From positions 145,933-209,932 of the forward strand of contig CANTEG010000003.1 of the NCBI GenBank assembly GCA_947652735.1: a DNA stretch of 64,000 nucleotides, given 5' to 3'. The notes beneath the pieces were generated by a model. It was not told the DNA's origin and did not search any database. It saw nothing but the letters and a program-made list of their open reading frames with translations. Positions 8,211 through 18,450 of this stretch are shown here, one piece after another. How positions within the stretch are numbered: position 1 is the stretch's first letter; the number at the start of each line of letters is the position of its first letter. The position numbers and the translations under genes are program-made. The stretch is from an uncultured Lachnospiraceae bacterium. GTDB taxonomy: Bacteria > Bacillota > Clostridia > Lachnospirales > Lachnospiraceae.

Positions 8211-9752
8211 ATGGGTATACACACATTACTTGAAAATAAACAGCTTTTAAAGGCACTTAATGATGAATATGATAAGTGGGATTGCACTTCGGAATATGAG
8301 CAGAGCGATTACCTGCTTGGACGGCAAAATGCAAAGTTTAAAAATAGGATGCTTTTCGTTCACGGAAACCCGTCAGGTAAAAGAGGAACAATAACGGAGG
8401 AGCTTGTAAAGCAGGCACTGGAACAGGGCTTTGAGGTTGTAGCCACAGACAAATGGAAGGACAGAATTGGAGAAAGTGGGAAGATGATTTACGTGGAAAA
8501 AAATTCCGTGGAATATTTCAAGTTTCTCACAGAGGCAAAATATATATATGCTACTTCAAACTTAAATTATAATTTTTCCAAGACTGATAAGCAGGTTTTG
8601 ATTGTAGACTTGCCCTCTTACGACAGGGAGGACTTTGATAATCGTATCAAGGTTGACTCTATACTGTGTCATGCTGACCATATTGTAAAAGGGAAAAAAA
8701 CAAGGAAAGAAATTTTTGATTGTCTGATTGCAAAAAAACTGAAAACCAATGTGATTCAGGAAGATAAAAAAAAGGTTCTTTTTATACTAAACACAAATTA
8801 TTATGATAGAACCCTCGAGTATATTTTAAGCATTCAAAATCAGATTGATTATACAAAATATGATGTGACTGTTCTTTTTGCAATGAGTGTAAAGGAACGG
8901 TTTCGAAAACAGATGGACAGACTAAACCCCGAGATACATGTTGTGTTCCGAAAGGCAAGTATGGAATGTGATGCCGAGACGGAAAAAAAACTTGCTTTTC
9001 TTGAGGAAAAAAATTTTGACCTGCCTGATGTGGCAGTTGTGGAAAAGTTTTTGGGGAAGGATGTCTATATTCAGGAAGCAGGCAAATTGTTTGGAAACAA
9101 GAACTTTGATTATGTGTTTAACATGAAATACGACGGGATAAAGTGGAGATTGTTTATTCATGCCCTCACGGGGAAAAAGATATTTTATAATTTAGATAGT
9201 TACAATAATCCGTCAGAGTGGGCAGTCGCAAAGTTGAAACATCTTGGCATGTATGATGAGATACTGTTTCCAAATGAGGACAGACTAAGTCAGGCGGAAG
9301 CATTTGCGCCTGAGGTATTTGAGGGAAAATCATATGTAGCACCGTCACCTTCGATTGGATTGGGTAAAAATACAGATACAATAGATATTGAGGAAGACGA
9401 AAAACGTTTTTGTCTGGCTGACACAAATATTGTTTCAGACGAGGATTCTCTCAGTGTGCTTTTGGTAAAATATCCAAAAGAAAAGACAGAATATGTAACT
9501 ATAAGCCCGAACTGCACGGAATTATATGCGGAAGAAAAGCTGAAAGAAATTTTAGACAGAGGTATTTGTCCAATTATATTTGACTTTGGCAGGGTGCTTG
9601 TAAAAAATGATGTTGCAGCAGGGCTTGACTATTATAAAAGATACAGTTCGTCACTGGCTTTGGGCAAGTTGACTGGTCAAGGTATACTGGTGGAGGCGGA
9701 CGTGCAAAACAGCAGGGAGAGCACCCTTGACAACATTTTGTCGTCACATTAA
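8211..9752 (+). CDS. Degenerate TagF/GT4-like protein of unknown activity
   Basis: A 513-residue protein that resembles parts of the next gene's product. FLTEAKYIYATSNLNYNF near residue 108 parallels YLSSAKYIINNVNEQRYF in the TagF domain downstream. IDYTKYDVTVLFA near residue 220 parallels IDYNKYDVTFNAV in the linker to its GT4 domain. It lacks the WHG-x-P, KPH and SDYSS motifs of active TagF, and no E-x7-E GT4 signature is present. It may be a non-catalytic scaffold or an acceptor-binding relative. The protein has no signal peptide or clear membrane helix, so it should be cytoplasmic. Ribosome site GGGGG at about 8199. Confidence 0.6.
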   Translation: MGIHTLLENKQLLKALNDEYDKWDCTSEYEQSDYLLGRQNAKFKNRMLFVHGNPSGKRGTITEELVKQALEQGFEVVATDKWKDRIGESGKMIYVEKNSVEYFKFLTEAKYIYATSNLNYNFSKTDKQVLIVDLPSYDREDFDNRIKVDSILCHADHIVKGKKTRKEIFDCLIAKKLKTNVIQEDKKKVLFILNTNYYDRTLEYILSIQNQIDYTKYDVTVLFAMSVKERFRKQMDRLNPEIHVVFRKASMECDAETEKKLAFLEEKNFDLPDVAVVEKFLGKDVYIQEAGKLFGNKNFDYVFNMKYDGIKWRLFIHALTGKKIFYNLDSYNNPSEWAVAKLKHLGMYDEILFPNEDRLSQAEAFAPEVFEGKSYVAPSPSIGLGKNTDTIDIEEDEKRFCLADTNIVSDEDSLSVLLVKYPKEKTEYVTISPNCTELYAEEKLKEILDRGICPIIFDFGRVLVKNDVAAGLDYYKRYSSSLALGKLTGQGILVEADVQNSRESTLDNILSSH

Positions 9753-9832
9753 CAAGGATAGGTACAAAGGGACATAACGAAAACAAAGTTTTGCAATTAC
9801 CTGTAACGCAGGTATGTGTAAGGAGAACATAT

Positions 9833-12373
9833 ATGGAAGAATTGGAACAATTGTTTCAGCCTTATCTTGAGGAACAGCAGGCACAATATGAAGAAAATGA
9901 AGCATATGCCCGCGTGGCTGACTATGCCGAAATTCGTGAGCAATGTGAGCTTGATGATAAGCTTATGGTTTTCACGTCCTTTTTTGGACGTGGAATGATA
10001 TGTAATCCGTTTGCGTTGTTTAAGTATTGTATGACGCAGGAAAGATTTCACGATTTCAGATTTGTGTGGGTTTTAGATAATATTGAAAACCATTCCGTAG
10101 AACTTGATGCGTATAAGGATGATGACAGGGTTATTTTTGCCAACTTTCACAGTAACGATTATTTTAAGTATCTGTCGTCCGCAAAATATATTATTAATAA
10201 TGTAAACGAACAGAGATACTTTGTAAAAAAAGAGGGACAGATTGTAATTAATACGTGGCACGGAATCCCTCTTAAATATTTAGGATACGACATTCCAAAC
10301 GGTGCATTCGAGTCACCGAATTCATTCAGAAATTTTTTATTTGCAGATTATATTCTTTCGCCAAATGAGTACATGACTGATATTTACGCAAAGGCATATA
10401 AGCTCCATGACTTATACGATGGAAAGATAATAGAAGCAGGATACCCGAGGTGTGATACCCTGATAAATATTGACAGGGATGCCTTTATAAAAAAGGCAGG
10501 TACGTATGGTGTGAATATAGATTCAGGAAAAAAGGTTATTTTGTATGCCCCTACGTGGAGAGGTGAAAAATATGCCACACCTGATATCAGTATGACAGAG
10601 TATAATGCCTTTGTAGAGCAGATAAAAGATGTAATCAATCTTGAGGAATATCAGATTTTGTTTAAGCCCCATCAGGTTGTTTACAAAGCACTCTGTGAGC
10701 AGGGACTTGCAGATGACACGATGGTTCCTGCTGCCATAGATGCGAATGAGCTTTTAGGTGTGACTGATATTTTGATATCAGACTATTCCAGCATATTTTT
10801 TGATTTCCTTGCCACGGGACGCCCGATTCTGTTTTATGTTTCGGATTTGGAGGAATATAGGACAACAAGAGGACTTTATTTTCCTGTTGATGAATTGCCG
10901 GGACCTGTGTCCGATGACGCAAAGGTTGTGGCAGAATGGTTGAAGAAGCTTACTTTTAATGAGGCGGAGTATGGTGCTTTATTCGATTATGGCAAATATG
11001 AAAGAGCTGTTTCAAAGTTTGTTCCCAATGAGGATGGACATGTATGCGAACGTATTGTGAATACAATTTTTGAAAATGATGACTCGTGCGTAAAGCGGTT
11101 TAAAACAAGTAAACCAAGACTGCTGGTTCATTTGGATAATTTAAAAGAAGAAAATATTACAACTGCCTGCTTCAAATTGCTGGACAGTATTGATTATAAT
11201 AAATATGATGTAACCTTTAACGCAGTTGTGCCCAAGGATTGTGAAAATATACTTTTGTCCATAAACGAAAATGTGCGTGTGCTTTGTAATATAGGCAGGG
11301 TTTACGGCACAGTAAAGGATACTGCGGTCAGAAAGTATTGTGATGACAACTTTATTGTTGAAAGTGATGGCAGGGAATGCTTTCCGTCCCATGTATACAA
11401 AACGGAATTTAAGAGACGGTTTGGTGCCTGCCAATATGACTGCATTATTAATTTTTCAGGTGTTGACAGCTTTTGGGTGAATGTATTCACAACTCAGAAA
11501 AATGCAAGACAGCTTCTTTGGGTTCATAATGAATTCAGATTGGAATTTGAAAATTCAGCTAATGATATTGACTCTGCGGAACGGGATAATTGGAAACAGG
11601 CAATAAAACATTTTAACTGTGTTGACAGGGTTGTAGGATGCTCGGAAGCCACAATGAAAACTATCAGAAGAAATTTGGATGCAGAAAATATCTGTGATAA
11701 ATTTACATTTGTGCATACCATGGTGGATGCAGATTTTGTTTTTGCCAAGGCAACCCGGGGGCAGGTGATTACGTTTGATGATAAGGCTTGGTATTTGGAT
11801 ATAAATGATAATATGCTTGGTGGCTCTGAGATTAATACAGCTTTGGTTCCATGTCCGGATAAGGATAACATTAACTTTGTGGCAGTGGGACAGCTTTGTG
11901 CTGAAAATAATTATGAGAATCTGATTAAAGAATTTGAAAAGCTGGCTGGTGAAAATGATAAGGTCAGGTTATATATAATTGGTGATGGGTCTCAAAAGTC
12001 AAGACTGCGGGGGCTTATTAAAGAGCTTAAGCTTGATGGCAGGGTGCTTCTTACCGGTAATGTGAAAAATCTTTCTGCCATATTGAAAATGTGCGGTTAT
12101 CTGGTTATACCGTCGCTCTATGGATGGAAACCGATGACACTGCTTGAGGCGGGAGTTCTGGGTCTTACTGTTGTCATGCCTGAATCTGATGAAATCAAGG
12201 ATTTGCTCATTGACGAGGAAGCATATTTTATAATTAAAACAGGCAAAGACTTCATGTATGAGGGTCTAAAGGCATCAATTGGACGTGACAAGACTGTATT
12301 TGCCCCGAAGACATATAACTTGAAATGCATGGAGGAATTTGATAAGGTTATAGATGAGGTGCTTCATTTATAA
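9833..12373 (+). CDS. Bifunctional CDP-glycerol glycerophosphotransferase / GT4 glycosyltransferase
   Basis: An 846-residue fusion. The N-terminal half (about 45-400) is a TagF-type domain with INTWHGIPLKYLG, LYAPTWRGE, ILFKPHQVV and ISDYSSIFFDFLATGRP, which include the two catalytic histidines of TagF. The C-terminal half (about 430-840) is a GT-B enzyme. It has LLWVHNEFRLEF, FVAVGQLCAENNYENLI, the IGDGSQKSRL block and IPSLYGWKPMTLLEAGVLG. The single polypeptide could add glycerol phosphate and a sugar in turn. ATG 9833 follows AGGAGA at 9821-9826; the longer frame starts at TTG 9791 without support. Soluble or peripheral to the inner membrane face. Confidence 0.9.
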   Translation: MEELEQLFQPYLEEQQAQYEENEAYARVADYAEIREQCELDDKLMVFTSFFGRGMICNPFALFKYCMTQERFHDFRFVWVLDNIENHSVELDAYKDDDRVIFANFHSNDYFKYLSSAKYIINNVNEQRYFVKKEGQIVINTWHGIPLKYLGYDIPNGAFESPNSFRNFLFADYILSPNEYMTDIYAKAYKLHDLYDGKIIEAGYPRCDTLINIDRDAFIKKAGTYGVNIDSGKKVILYAPTWRGEKYATPDISMTEYNAFVEQIKDVINLEEYQILFKPHQVVYKALCEQGLADDTMVPAAIDANELLGVTDILISDYSSIFFDFLATGRPILFYVSDLEEYRTTRGLYFPVDELPGPVSDDAKVVAEWLKKLTFNEAEYGALFDYGKYERAVSKFVPNEDGHVCERIVNTIFENDDSCVKRFKTSKPRLLVHLDNLKEENITTACFKLLDSIDYNKYDVTFNAVVPKDCENILLSINENVRVLCNIGRVYGTVKDTAVRKYCDDNFIVESDGRECFPSHVYKTEFKRRFGACQYDCIINFSGVDSFWVNVFTTQKNARQLLWVHNEFRLEFENSANDIDSAERDNWKQAIKHFNCVDRVVGCSEATMKTIRRNLDAENICDKFTFVHTMVDADFVFAKATRGQVITFDDKAWYLDINDNMLGGSEINTALVPCPDKDNINFVAVGQLCAENNYENLIKEFEKLAGENDKVRLYIIGDGSQKSRLRGLIKELKLDGRVLLTGNVKNLSAILKMCGYLVIPSLYGWKPMTLLEAGVLGLTVVMPESDEIKDLLIDEEAYFIIKTGKDFMYEGLKASIGRDKTVFAPKTYNLKCMEEFDKVIDEVLHL

Positions 12374-12433
12374 CATATTGATGTGCAAGCTGACAATTGG
12401 GTTTGTTTTATTTATATAAGAAAGAGGGATAAA

Positions 12434-15400
12434 ATGAGTAAAAAATATGAGTTTGATGTAAGTGTCGTTATACCTGTTTACAATGTGGAAGAATATTTAA
12501 AGGAATGTCTTGATTCCATGCTCGTTCAGGGTAAGGCTTCACTTCAGGTAATTATGATAGATGATGGTTCTACTGATGGCAGCGGTATGATAGCACAGCA
12601 ATATGTAAATGTATATGATAATTTTGAATACCATCTGATAGAAAACGGTGGGCTTGGACATGCCAGAAACTATGCCATACAGTTTGTCAAGGGAAAATAT
12701 CTTACTTTCTTTGATTCAGATGATATTATTGTTGATGGTACCTACACAAAAATGTTTCAGTTGGCAGAAAAATATAAGAGTGATATTACTATCTGTGATG
12801 TTGCACGTTTTGATTCACAAAAAACATGGGCAGCAGGACTTTTTGAGAAGGTATTTGCTGATATAGAGGATAATACACATATTACGAAAAGCCCACGCCT
12901 TTTGTATGATACGATTGTATGCGATAAATTAATACTCACAAGCTTTTATAAAAAAAATAAATTCTTTTTTACGGAAAATGCCCTGTATGAGGACATTCCC
13001 GTTTCAATGCCAATGCACTATAAGGCAAACAGTGTATCCATACTAAACAGTGTGGGTTATTTATGGCGCGTGCGTGATGGCGCGTCAAAATCCATCACAC
13101 AAGGCACCTCAAGCCAGAAAAACTTAACAGACAGACTGGATGCCATGAAAAGGCTGAATGCTTTTTATAAGAATGAACTGAAAAATGATGATATGTGGCG
13201 CAGACAGCAGGAGAAAAATTTCATCATTGATTTGATTATATTTATAAATGAGTGCAATAAAGTACCGCGTGAACAGGCGGAGGAGTCAATGAAGATTATC
13301 AGGTCGTACATTGACGAAAACATGGATAAGGATATCATAGATAACCTGCCTGTTTTTTATAGGGAAAAGTATAAGTGCCTGCTTAACAATGATTTAGACA
13401 GGCTGGTTTCGCTTTTGGATAATCAGTCCCAGTATGGGGACTTTCCGGTTCAGGAGAAAAATAACCGTTTGTGGATGAAAGTGCCTGAAGATTTATTTGA
13501 AAAGGGAACATATGATGTGACGGATGAATTAAATGATGCCCCTGTTAAATGTACAATCAGGGATTTGAAAATAGATGAATCAAAAATTATAATATCAGGG
13601 CATGTGTTTAAAACGAGAATAAGTGTACCGCAAAATTCAGAGAGAACGCTTAAAGTTTATTTGTATAATGAGGTGACGCACAATAGGGTAGAACTGCCTG
13701 TAGAGGATTTGCTGACAACGGAGTTGACAAGCAAATGGGGACAAAAGCTGTGCAGTTATAATGGGGACGTTTCCAATTACAATTATGACGGTGCGGGATT
13801 TCAGATTGTATTAGATGCAGCCCAAATTTCCTATACGGATGAGCTTTATGGGAGAAATAAAATACTAATTGAGTATACGGACCGTTTCTGTAAAAAAAGC
13901 TTTATATTAAAGAAACTCAGAAGTGGAATCAAAGGCAGCAAAAACAATACGACTGTACTTGTAGATAACAATGTAACGACAATCAGGTTTGGGTGCCTTG
14001 ATGAAATTTGCTTTGATATTATAAAGCTTGAAACTATTTGTGAAGACCTGTATCTGGAAAATGAAACGCTTATATGTAAAACAACGGGGAACTGCAATGA
14101 AGTGGTAGCTTTATGGGATGACACAAGGGAATGTAAGCTTGAAAAACAGGATGAACACACATACAGTATAGATGTAAAAAAGCTTCAAACAGGAGATACA
14201 CGTCAAGGCAGGCTGTTTACAATAAGTGAAACAGGTGATAGGCAGGCACTTTACGCAGTACAAAAGGACATCAAAATTAAGGAATATGAAAAATGTGTAC
14301 TGGTTGTGAATACAATCAGTACAAGACAGGTTCGTTTTGTTATAGATAATGTCATAACAAAGATAACGAATACAAAAAAAACAAATAAGACCCTTCAAAT
14401 GACAGTAGCTGTGGCAGGCAATAAAAAGACGCTGGAAAAGGCAAAAAGTTTAAAGGTGCTTGTGCGGGATGATAAAGCACAAAAGGATGTTATCCTTGCG
14501 GAAACAGTGTGTGATTTTTCGAATGGTGTGTATGACCAAAGCATTACCATAAATTTTGCCAGCAAAAAAATAACAAAAAATTTCTATAACAGTACACGTA
14601 TTGTATATGTAGAATATAAGCTGGAGGATAATACCACATATAAAACCGCGTTATTCAGTGAGACAAAAGGTAAGCATAATATAAAAATTAAAGATTTAAA
14701 AATAGGATGTTACCGAGCAGCTAACGGTCTGTTCAGTATTCGGCTTACAAATGAATGGCAGGAGGGGGAAGATTCTCCTGAAAAGCGTAAGCTTCTTACC
14801 AATGAAAACTATCCGAAGTACAGGAAGAAAAAACTATGCGAAAACCGAATTATATTTGAGTCAATGTGGGGAACCAAGTATAGCTGTAACCCACAGGCTT
14901 TATATGAATATATTGATAAGCATTACCCTGAATATGAGTGTATCTGGTCATTGGAGGATCCGAGGACACCAATTAAGGGGAGAGGAATCCGTGTGCGAAG
15001 AGGTTCGCAAAAATATTTTGAATATCTTGCAACGGCAAAATATTTTGTGAATAATGTGAATTTTGAAGATACTTATGTTAAGAGAAAAGGTCAGATAGAA
15101 ATTCAGACAATGCATGGTACACCTCTGAAAACAGTAGGTTTAGATGTTACCGAGGATTTTGCTACAGAGGCTGCCCGCGAAAAATATATAAAAAAGAATT
15201 CCAGATGGGATTACCTTATCGTTCAGGGAAAATTTATGGAGGGGAAAGGATACTCCTGCTACAGGTTTGACAAAAAAATTTTAACGACAGGATATCCAAG
15301 AACAGACCGATTATTTCACACGGATAATGCCAAACTGAATGATTTAAAAAAGAAACTGGGCCTGCCCCTTGATAAAAAACTGATTTTGTATGCTCCTACA

Positions 15401-15943
15401 TGGAGGGTAAAAAACAGGTTTGATATGATGCTGGACTTGGAAAAAATGAAGGAAATATTGCAGGGTGAATACGCACTTTTAGTACGTCTGCATCATTTTT
15501 CAACAGCTGGTTATGAAGTTCCTGAGGACGGGGAGTTTATATTTGATTTGGGCGATTATCAATATGTGGAAGACCTATATAATATATCTGACATTTTGAT
15601 AACAGATTATTCTTCCGTTATGTTTGACTATGCACTTTTAAATAAACCAATGATATTCTTCACATACGACATGGAAGAATACTGTAACAAATTAAGAGGA
15701 TTATATATAGATTTTGAAAAGGAAGCTCCGGGAACTCTGGCATTTACTTCGGATGATGTCATCAATGCCATAGTAAATCTTGAGGAAGAGCAGAAAAAAA
15801 ACAGGGAGAGGATTGAAAGCTTTCATTCAAAATTCCTTACCTATGAAAACGGTAATTCCTGTGAAAAGGTTGTACAGGAGGTTTTAAAGCCGCGAAGCTT
15901 TTCCAACAGGCTGAAAAGATTTTTGAGAAGAAAAAAGAAATGA
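12434..15943 (+). CDS. Bifunctional GT2 glycosyltransferase / CDP-glycerol glycerophosphotransferase
   Basis: A 1169-residue fusion in the reverse order to its neighbour. Residues ~8-300 form a GT-A GT2 domain (VSVVIPVYNVEEYLKECL, IDDGSTDGSG, NGGLGHARNYA, and the metal-binding FFDSDD). A long middle part (~350-770) looks beta-rich and matches no family I can name. Residues ~790-1150 form a TagF domain with IQTMHGTPLKTVG, LYAPTWRVK, LVRLHHF and ITDYSSVMFDYALLNKP. Such proteins polymerise glycosylated glycerol-phosphate chains. GAGGG at 12424-12428 supports ATG 12434 over the frame from 12383. The basic tail RFLRRKKK may bind the membrane. Confidence 0.92.
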   Translation: MSKKYEFDVSVVIPVYNVEEYLKECLDSMLVQGKASLQVIMIDDGSTDGSGMIAQQYVNVYDNFEYHLIENGGLGHARNYAIQFVKGKYLTFFDSDDIIVDGTYTKMFQLAEKYKSDITICDVARFDSQKTWAAGLFEKVFADIEDNTHITKSPRLLYDTIVCDKLILTSFYKKNKFFFTENALYEDIPVSMPMHYKANSVSILNSVGYLWRVRDGASKSITQGTSSQKNLTDRLDAMKRLNAFYKNELKNDDMWRRQQEKNFIIDLIIFINECNKVPREQAEESMKIIRSYIDENMDKDIIDNLPVFYREKYKCLLNNDLDRLVSLLDNQSQYGDFPVQEKNNRLWMKVPEDLFEKGTYDVTDELNDAPVKCTIRDLKIDESKIIISGHVFKTRISVPQNSERTLKVYLYNEVTHNRVELPVEDLLTTELTSKWGQKLCSYNGDVSNYNYDGAGFQIVLDAAQISYTDELYGRNKILIEYTDRFCKKSFILKKLRSGIKGSKNNTTVLVDNNVTTIRFGCLDEICFDIIKLETICEDLYLENETLICKTTGNCNEVVALWDDTRECKLEKQDEHTYSIDVKKLQTGDTRQGRLFTISETGDRQALYAVQKDIKIKEYEKCVLVVNTISTRQVRFVIDNVITKITNTKKTNKTLQMTVAVAGNKKTLEKAKSLKVLVRDDKAQKDVILAETVCDFSNGVYDQSITINFASKKITKNFYNSTRIVYVEYKLEDNTTYKTALFSETKGKHNIKIKDLKIGCYRAANGLFSIRLTNEWQEGEDSPEKRKLLTNENYPKYRKKKLCENRIIFESMWGTKYSCNPQALYEYIDKHYPEYECIWSLEDPRTPIKGRGIRVRRGSQKYFEYLATAKYFVNNVNFEDTYVKRKGQIEIQTMHGTPLKTVGLDVTEDFATEAAREKYIKKNSRWDYLIVQGKFMEGKGYSCYRFDKKILTTGYPRTDRLFHTDNAKLNDLKKKLGLPLDKKLILYAPTWRVKNRFDMMLDLEKMKEILQGEYALLVRLHHFSTAGYEVPEDGEFIFDLGDYQYVEDLYNISDILITDYSSVMFDYALLNKPMIFFTYDMEEYCNKLRGLYIDFEKEAPGTLAFTSDDVINAIVNLEEEQKKNRERIESFHSKFLTYENGNSCEKVVQEVLKPRSFSNRLKRFLRRKKK

Positions 15944-15980
15944 TTGATTCGTTTACTACTTGCGGAGGAATAACGGAGAC

Positions 15981-17420
15981 GTGTTATTTAATTCATTTGC
16001 ATTTGCAATATTTATGCCTGTAGTGTTTATCATCTATTGGGCTATACCACATAAATACAGATGGGTGCTTTTGCTGGCAGCAAGCTATTATTTTTATATG
16101 AGTTGGAATGTAAAATATGTTTTTCTTATTTTACTGACAACAGGAGTTTCCTATTTTGCAGCAATATACTTACAAAAAGCAGAGAGTAAAAAGCAAAAGA
16201 AATTAATTCTGGCGGCAACGGCAATCATCTGTCTGGGAGTATTATTTTTCTTCAAATATTTTAATTTTGTAAGCGACTCCGTTGTGAAATTTTGTAGTTT
16301 GTTTGCGTTAAAACTGAACCCGCTGACCTTGAAGCTCATGCTGCCTGTGGGAATATCCTTTTACACGTTTCAGACACTCAGCTATGTGATTGATGTTTAT
16401 AAAGGAGAGATACAGGCAGAACGGCATTTTGGAAAATATGCCACATTTATTTCCTTTTTTCCACAGTTGGTTGCAGGTCCCATTGAGAGAACTGCTAATT
16501 TGCTTCCCCAGATAAAGGCGGAACACAAATTTGATTATGAACAGGCGTCATACGGCTTAAAGCTGATGGCATGGGGATATTTTAAAAAGATTGTTATTGC
16601 AGACACATTGTCACAGTATGTCAGTAAAATATATGATGCACCAGAGCAATATGAGGGCTTTGCCTTAGTTCTTGCTACATTGTTTTTTACGGTTCAGATA
16701 TATTGTGATTTTTCAGGTTACTCAGATATTGCAATCGGAACGGCAAAGCTGCTCGGCATCAATCTGATGATTAATTTTAAAAGTCCGTACTGGTCCCAAT
16801 GCATCAAGGAATTTTGGGGGCGGTGGCATATTTCGTTATCTACGTGGTTTAGGGATTATGTCTATATTCCAATGGGAGGCAGCCGCGTAGGGAAATTAAG
16901 ACATTATTTTAATCTGATTGTCACATTTTTAGTAAGCGGCTTATGGCACGGAGCAAGCTGGACCTTTGTTATATGGGGCGGCATACATGGAGTGGCACAA
17001 GTAATTGAAAATGCTCTTGTCCCATCAAAATATAATAAAAGCACAGGACTGCTATGGTTCATAAGGGTAGCTTTTGTATTTGCATTTTGTTCCTTTGCAT
17101 GGATATTTTTTGTATCGGACTCTGTTGGTGATGTATTTTATGTTATATCACATATGTTTTATGGAATCGGAAATCCATCGTCATATTTGCGGGGCGGAAT
17201 TGCTGATATTGGTTTGGCAAAGCTGCCACTTATACTGATATGCCTGTGGATTGTCATTCTTGCAATCTATGATTTGATTTCACTGAAAACGGATGTGATA
17301 AAATTAATTAGTGACAGGAAAAAGGTTGTAAGATGGCCAGCTTACATATGTCTGGTGCTGATAATTGTTTTCTTTTCGCAGAAAGGAATTGCGGCTGAAT
17401 TTGTTTATTTTCAGTTTTAG
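15981..17420 (+). CDS. MBOAT family membrane O-acyltransferase (AlgI/DltB-like)
   Basis: A 479-residue protein with about ten to twelve membrane helices. It has the MBOAT core: LPVGISFYTFQTLSYVIDVY, FPQLVAGPIERT, CDFSGYSDIAIG, IKEFWGRWHISLSTWFRDYV and the catalytic-histidine motif VSGLWHGASWTFVIWGGIHG. The family moves acyl groups from the cytoplasm to surface polymers, usually with a secreted SGNH partner, which is the next gene. The start is set at GTG 15981 (LFNSFAFAIFMP, as in other MBOATs). The TTG at 15960 lies inside the GGAGG ribosome site. Expected role: O-acetylation or D-alanylation-like decoration of the polymer; the acyl donor is unknown. Confidence 0.92.
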   Translation: MLFNSFAFAIFMPVVFIIYWAIPHKYRWVLLLAASYYFYMSWNVKYVFLILLTTGVSYFAAIYLQKAESKKQKKLILAATAIICLGVLFFFKYFNFVSDSVVKFCSLFALKLNPLTLKLMLPVGISFYTFQTLSYVIDVYKGEIQAERHFGKYATFISFFPQLVAGPIERTANLLPQIKAEHKFDYEQASYGLKLMAWGYFKKIVIADTLSQYVSKIYDAPEQYEGFALVLATLFFTVQIYCDFSGYSDIAIGTAKLLGINLMINFKSPYWSQCIKEFWGRWHISLSTWFRDYVYIPMGGSRVGKLRHYFNLIVTFLVSGLWHGASWTFVIWGGIHGVAQVIENALVPSKYNKSTGLLWFIRVAFVFAFCSFAWIFFVSDSVGDVFYVISHMFYGIGNPSSYLRGGIADIGLAKLPLILICLWIVILAIYDLISLKTDVIKLISDRKKVVRWPAYICLVLIIVFFSQKGIAAEFVYFQF

Positions 17421-17432
17421 GGGTGCTGGCCG

Positions 17433-18404
17433 ATGAAAAAATTTATAAGAAATATTTTAATATTGCTTGTGCCTGTTTTGATTGTAACTTGCTGCTTAAA
17501 CTATGTATATAAGAAGAACAGCCCGAATTTCGGAACGATGGGAAAGCATAAAAATGATGATGCATATATAGTGAATGTACCTGATGAAATAGAACTTATG
17601 TGTGTTGGAAACAGTCATGGCTATTATGGCTTTAATTTTGATAAATATGAGGACAATTACGTTTGTTTTAATTTTTCACTGCCATCGCAGTCAATGTCAT
17701 ACAATTATAGAATTTTAGATAATTATAGGAATAAAATAAAAGAGGGTGCCTGTGTCTTTATATGTGTGTCATATACAAGCTTTTTCGGGCTTGATGAAAC
17801 GGATTTAGATAACTTTGAATCGAAAAATAAAAGGTATTATCATTTTTTGGACAGAAAATATATCAAGGAATATGATTTTAAAACAGATGTGTTTGTGCGG
17901 TATTTTCCGTCACTGGGCGTTGACAGTATAAAATTTATAAATACATTGCGGGGACGTGCTGAAAACAGGGATTACTGGAATCAGGAGACATCAAAGGATG
18001 CTGCAAAAAAGCATGGAACACACAGATATAAAACACAGATTGAGGTTAATGTTGACAGTGATGGAAACAGAATTATCAATGAAGAAGAAATAAAGTCCCT
18101 GTATGACTTAATAAGCTTATGTAGGGAGGAGGGGGCAGTTCCGATACTTACCACTACTCCGATTTTGTCTGAGTACACGAATTCTGTGCTTAAAAATGAC
18201 CCTGAATTTTTTGATGATTTTTATGGCATACTGGAACAGGTTCAAAAGGACACAGGTGTGGAGTATTACGATTACGGGTTCGATGACAGATTCTGTTTTG
18301 ACTATAAGTTATTTTTCAATACGGACCATTTGAACAGAAAAGGTGCAAAAAAGTTTGTGGATATTCTTATGAAAGAAATCGTGTATGAAAAGGGGCTTCT
18401 GTAG
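17433..18404 (+). CDS. SGNH/DltD-like partner of the MBOAT acyltransferase
   Basis: A 323-residue protein with one N-terminal membrane anchor (about residues 5-25, ILILLVPVLIVTCCLNYVY) and an outer SGNH-type domain. CVGNSHGYYGFNF carries the likely nucleophile serine, and FNTDHLNRKGAKKF near the C-terminus holds the Asp-x2-His-like end of the catalytic set. This arrangement fits AlgJ/AlgX- or DltD-type partners that complete acyl transfer on the outer face. It starts 12 bases after the MBOAT gene and closes the operon; no clear terminator was found behind it. Confidence 0.8.
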   Translation: MKKFIRNILILLVPVLIVTCCLNYVYKKNSPNFGTMGKHKNDDAYIVNVPDEIELMCVGNSHGYYGFNFDKYEDNYVCFNFSLPSQSMSYNYRILDNYRNKIKEGACVFICVSYTSFFGLDETDLDNFESKNKRYYHFLDRKYIKEYDFKTDVFVRYFPSLGVDSIKFINTLRGRAENRDYWNQETSKDAAKKHGTHRYKTQIEVNVDSDGNRIINEEEIKSLYDLISLCREEGAVPILTTTPILSEYTNSVLKNDPEFFDDFYGILEQVQKDTGVEYYDYGFDDRFCFDYKLFFNTDHLNRKGAKKFVDILMKEIVYEKGLL

Positions 18405-18421
18405 TTAAGGCGTTTTTATTA

Positions 18422-18450
18422 TTGCATATAGTATTTATAACTATTATAAT
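18422..18450 (+). promoter_or_regulatory. Candidate housekeeping promoter before the Fn3/beta-helix gene
   Basis: TTGCAT (18422-18427), 17 bases, then a perfect TATAAT (18445-18450). It would give a leader of about 210 bases before ATG 18672. The 267-base gap 18405-18671 otherwise shows only AT-rich DNA; a weaker TTGACG at 18461 lacks a well-spaced -10. Confidence 0.4.
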
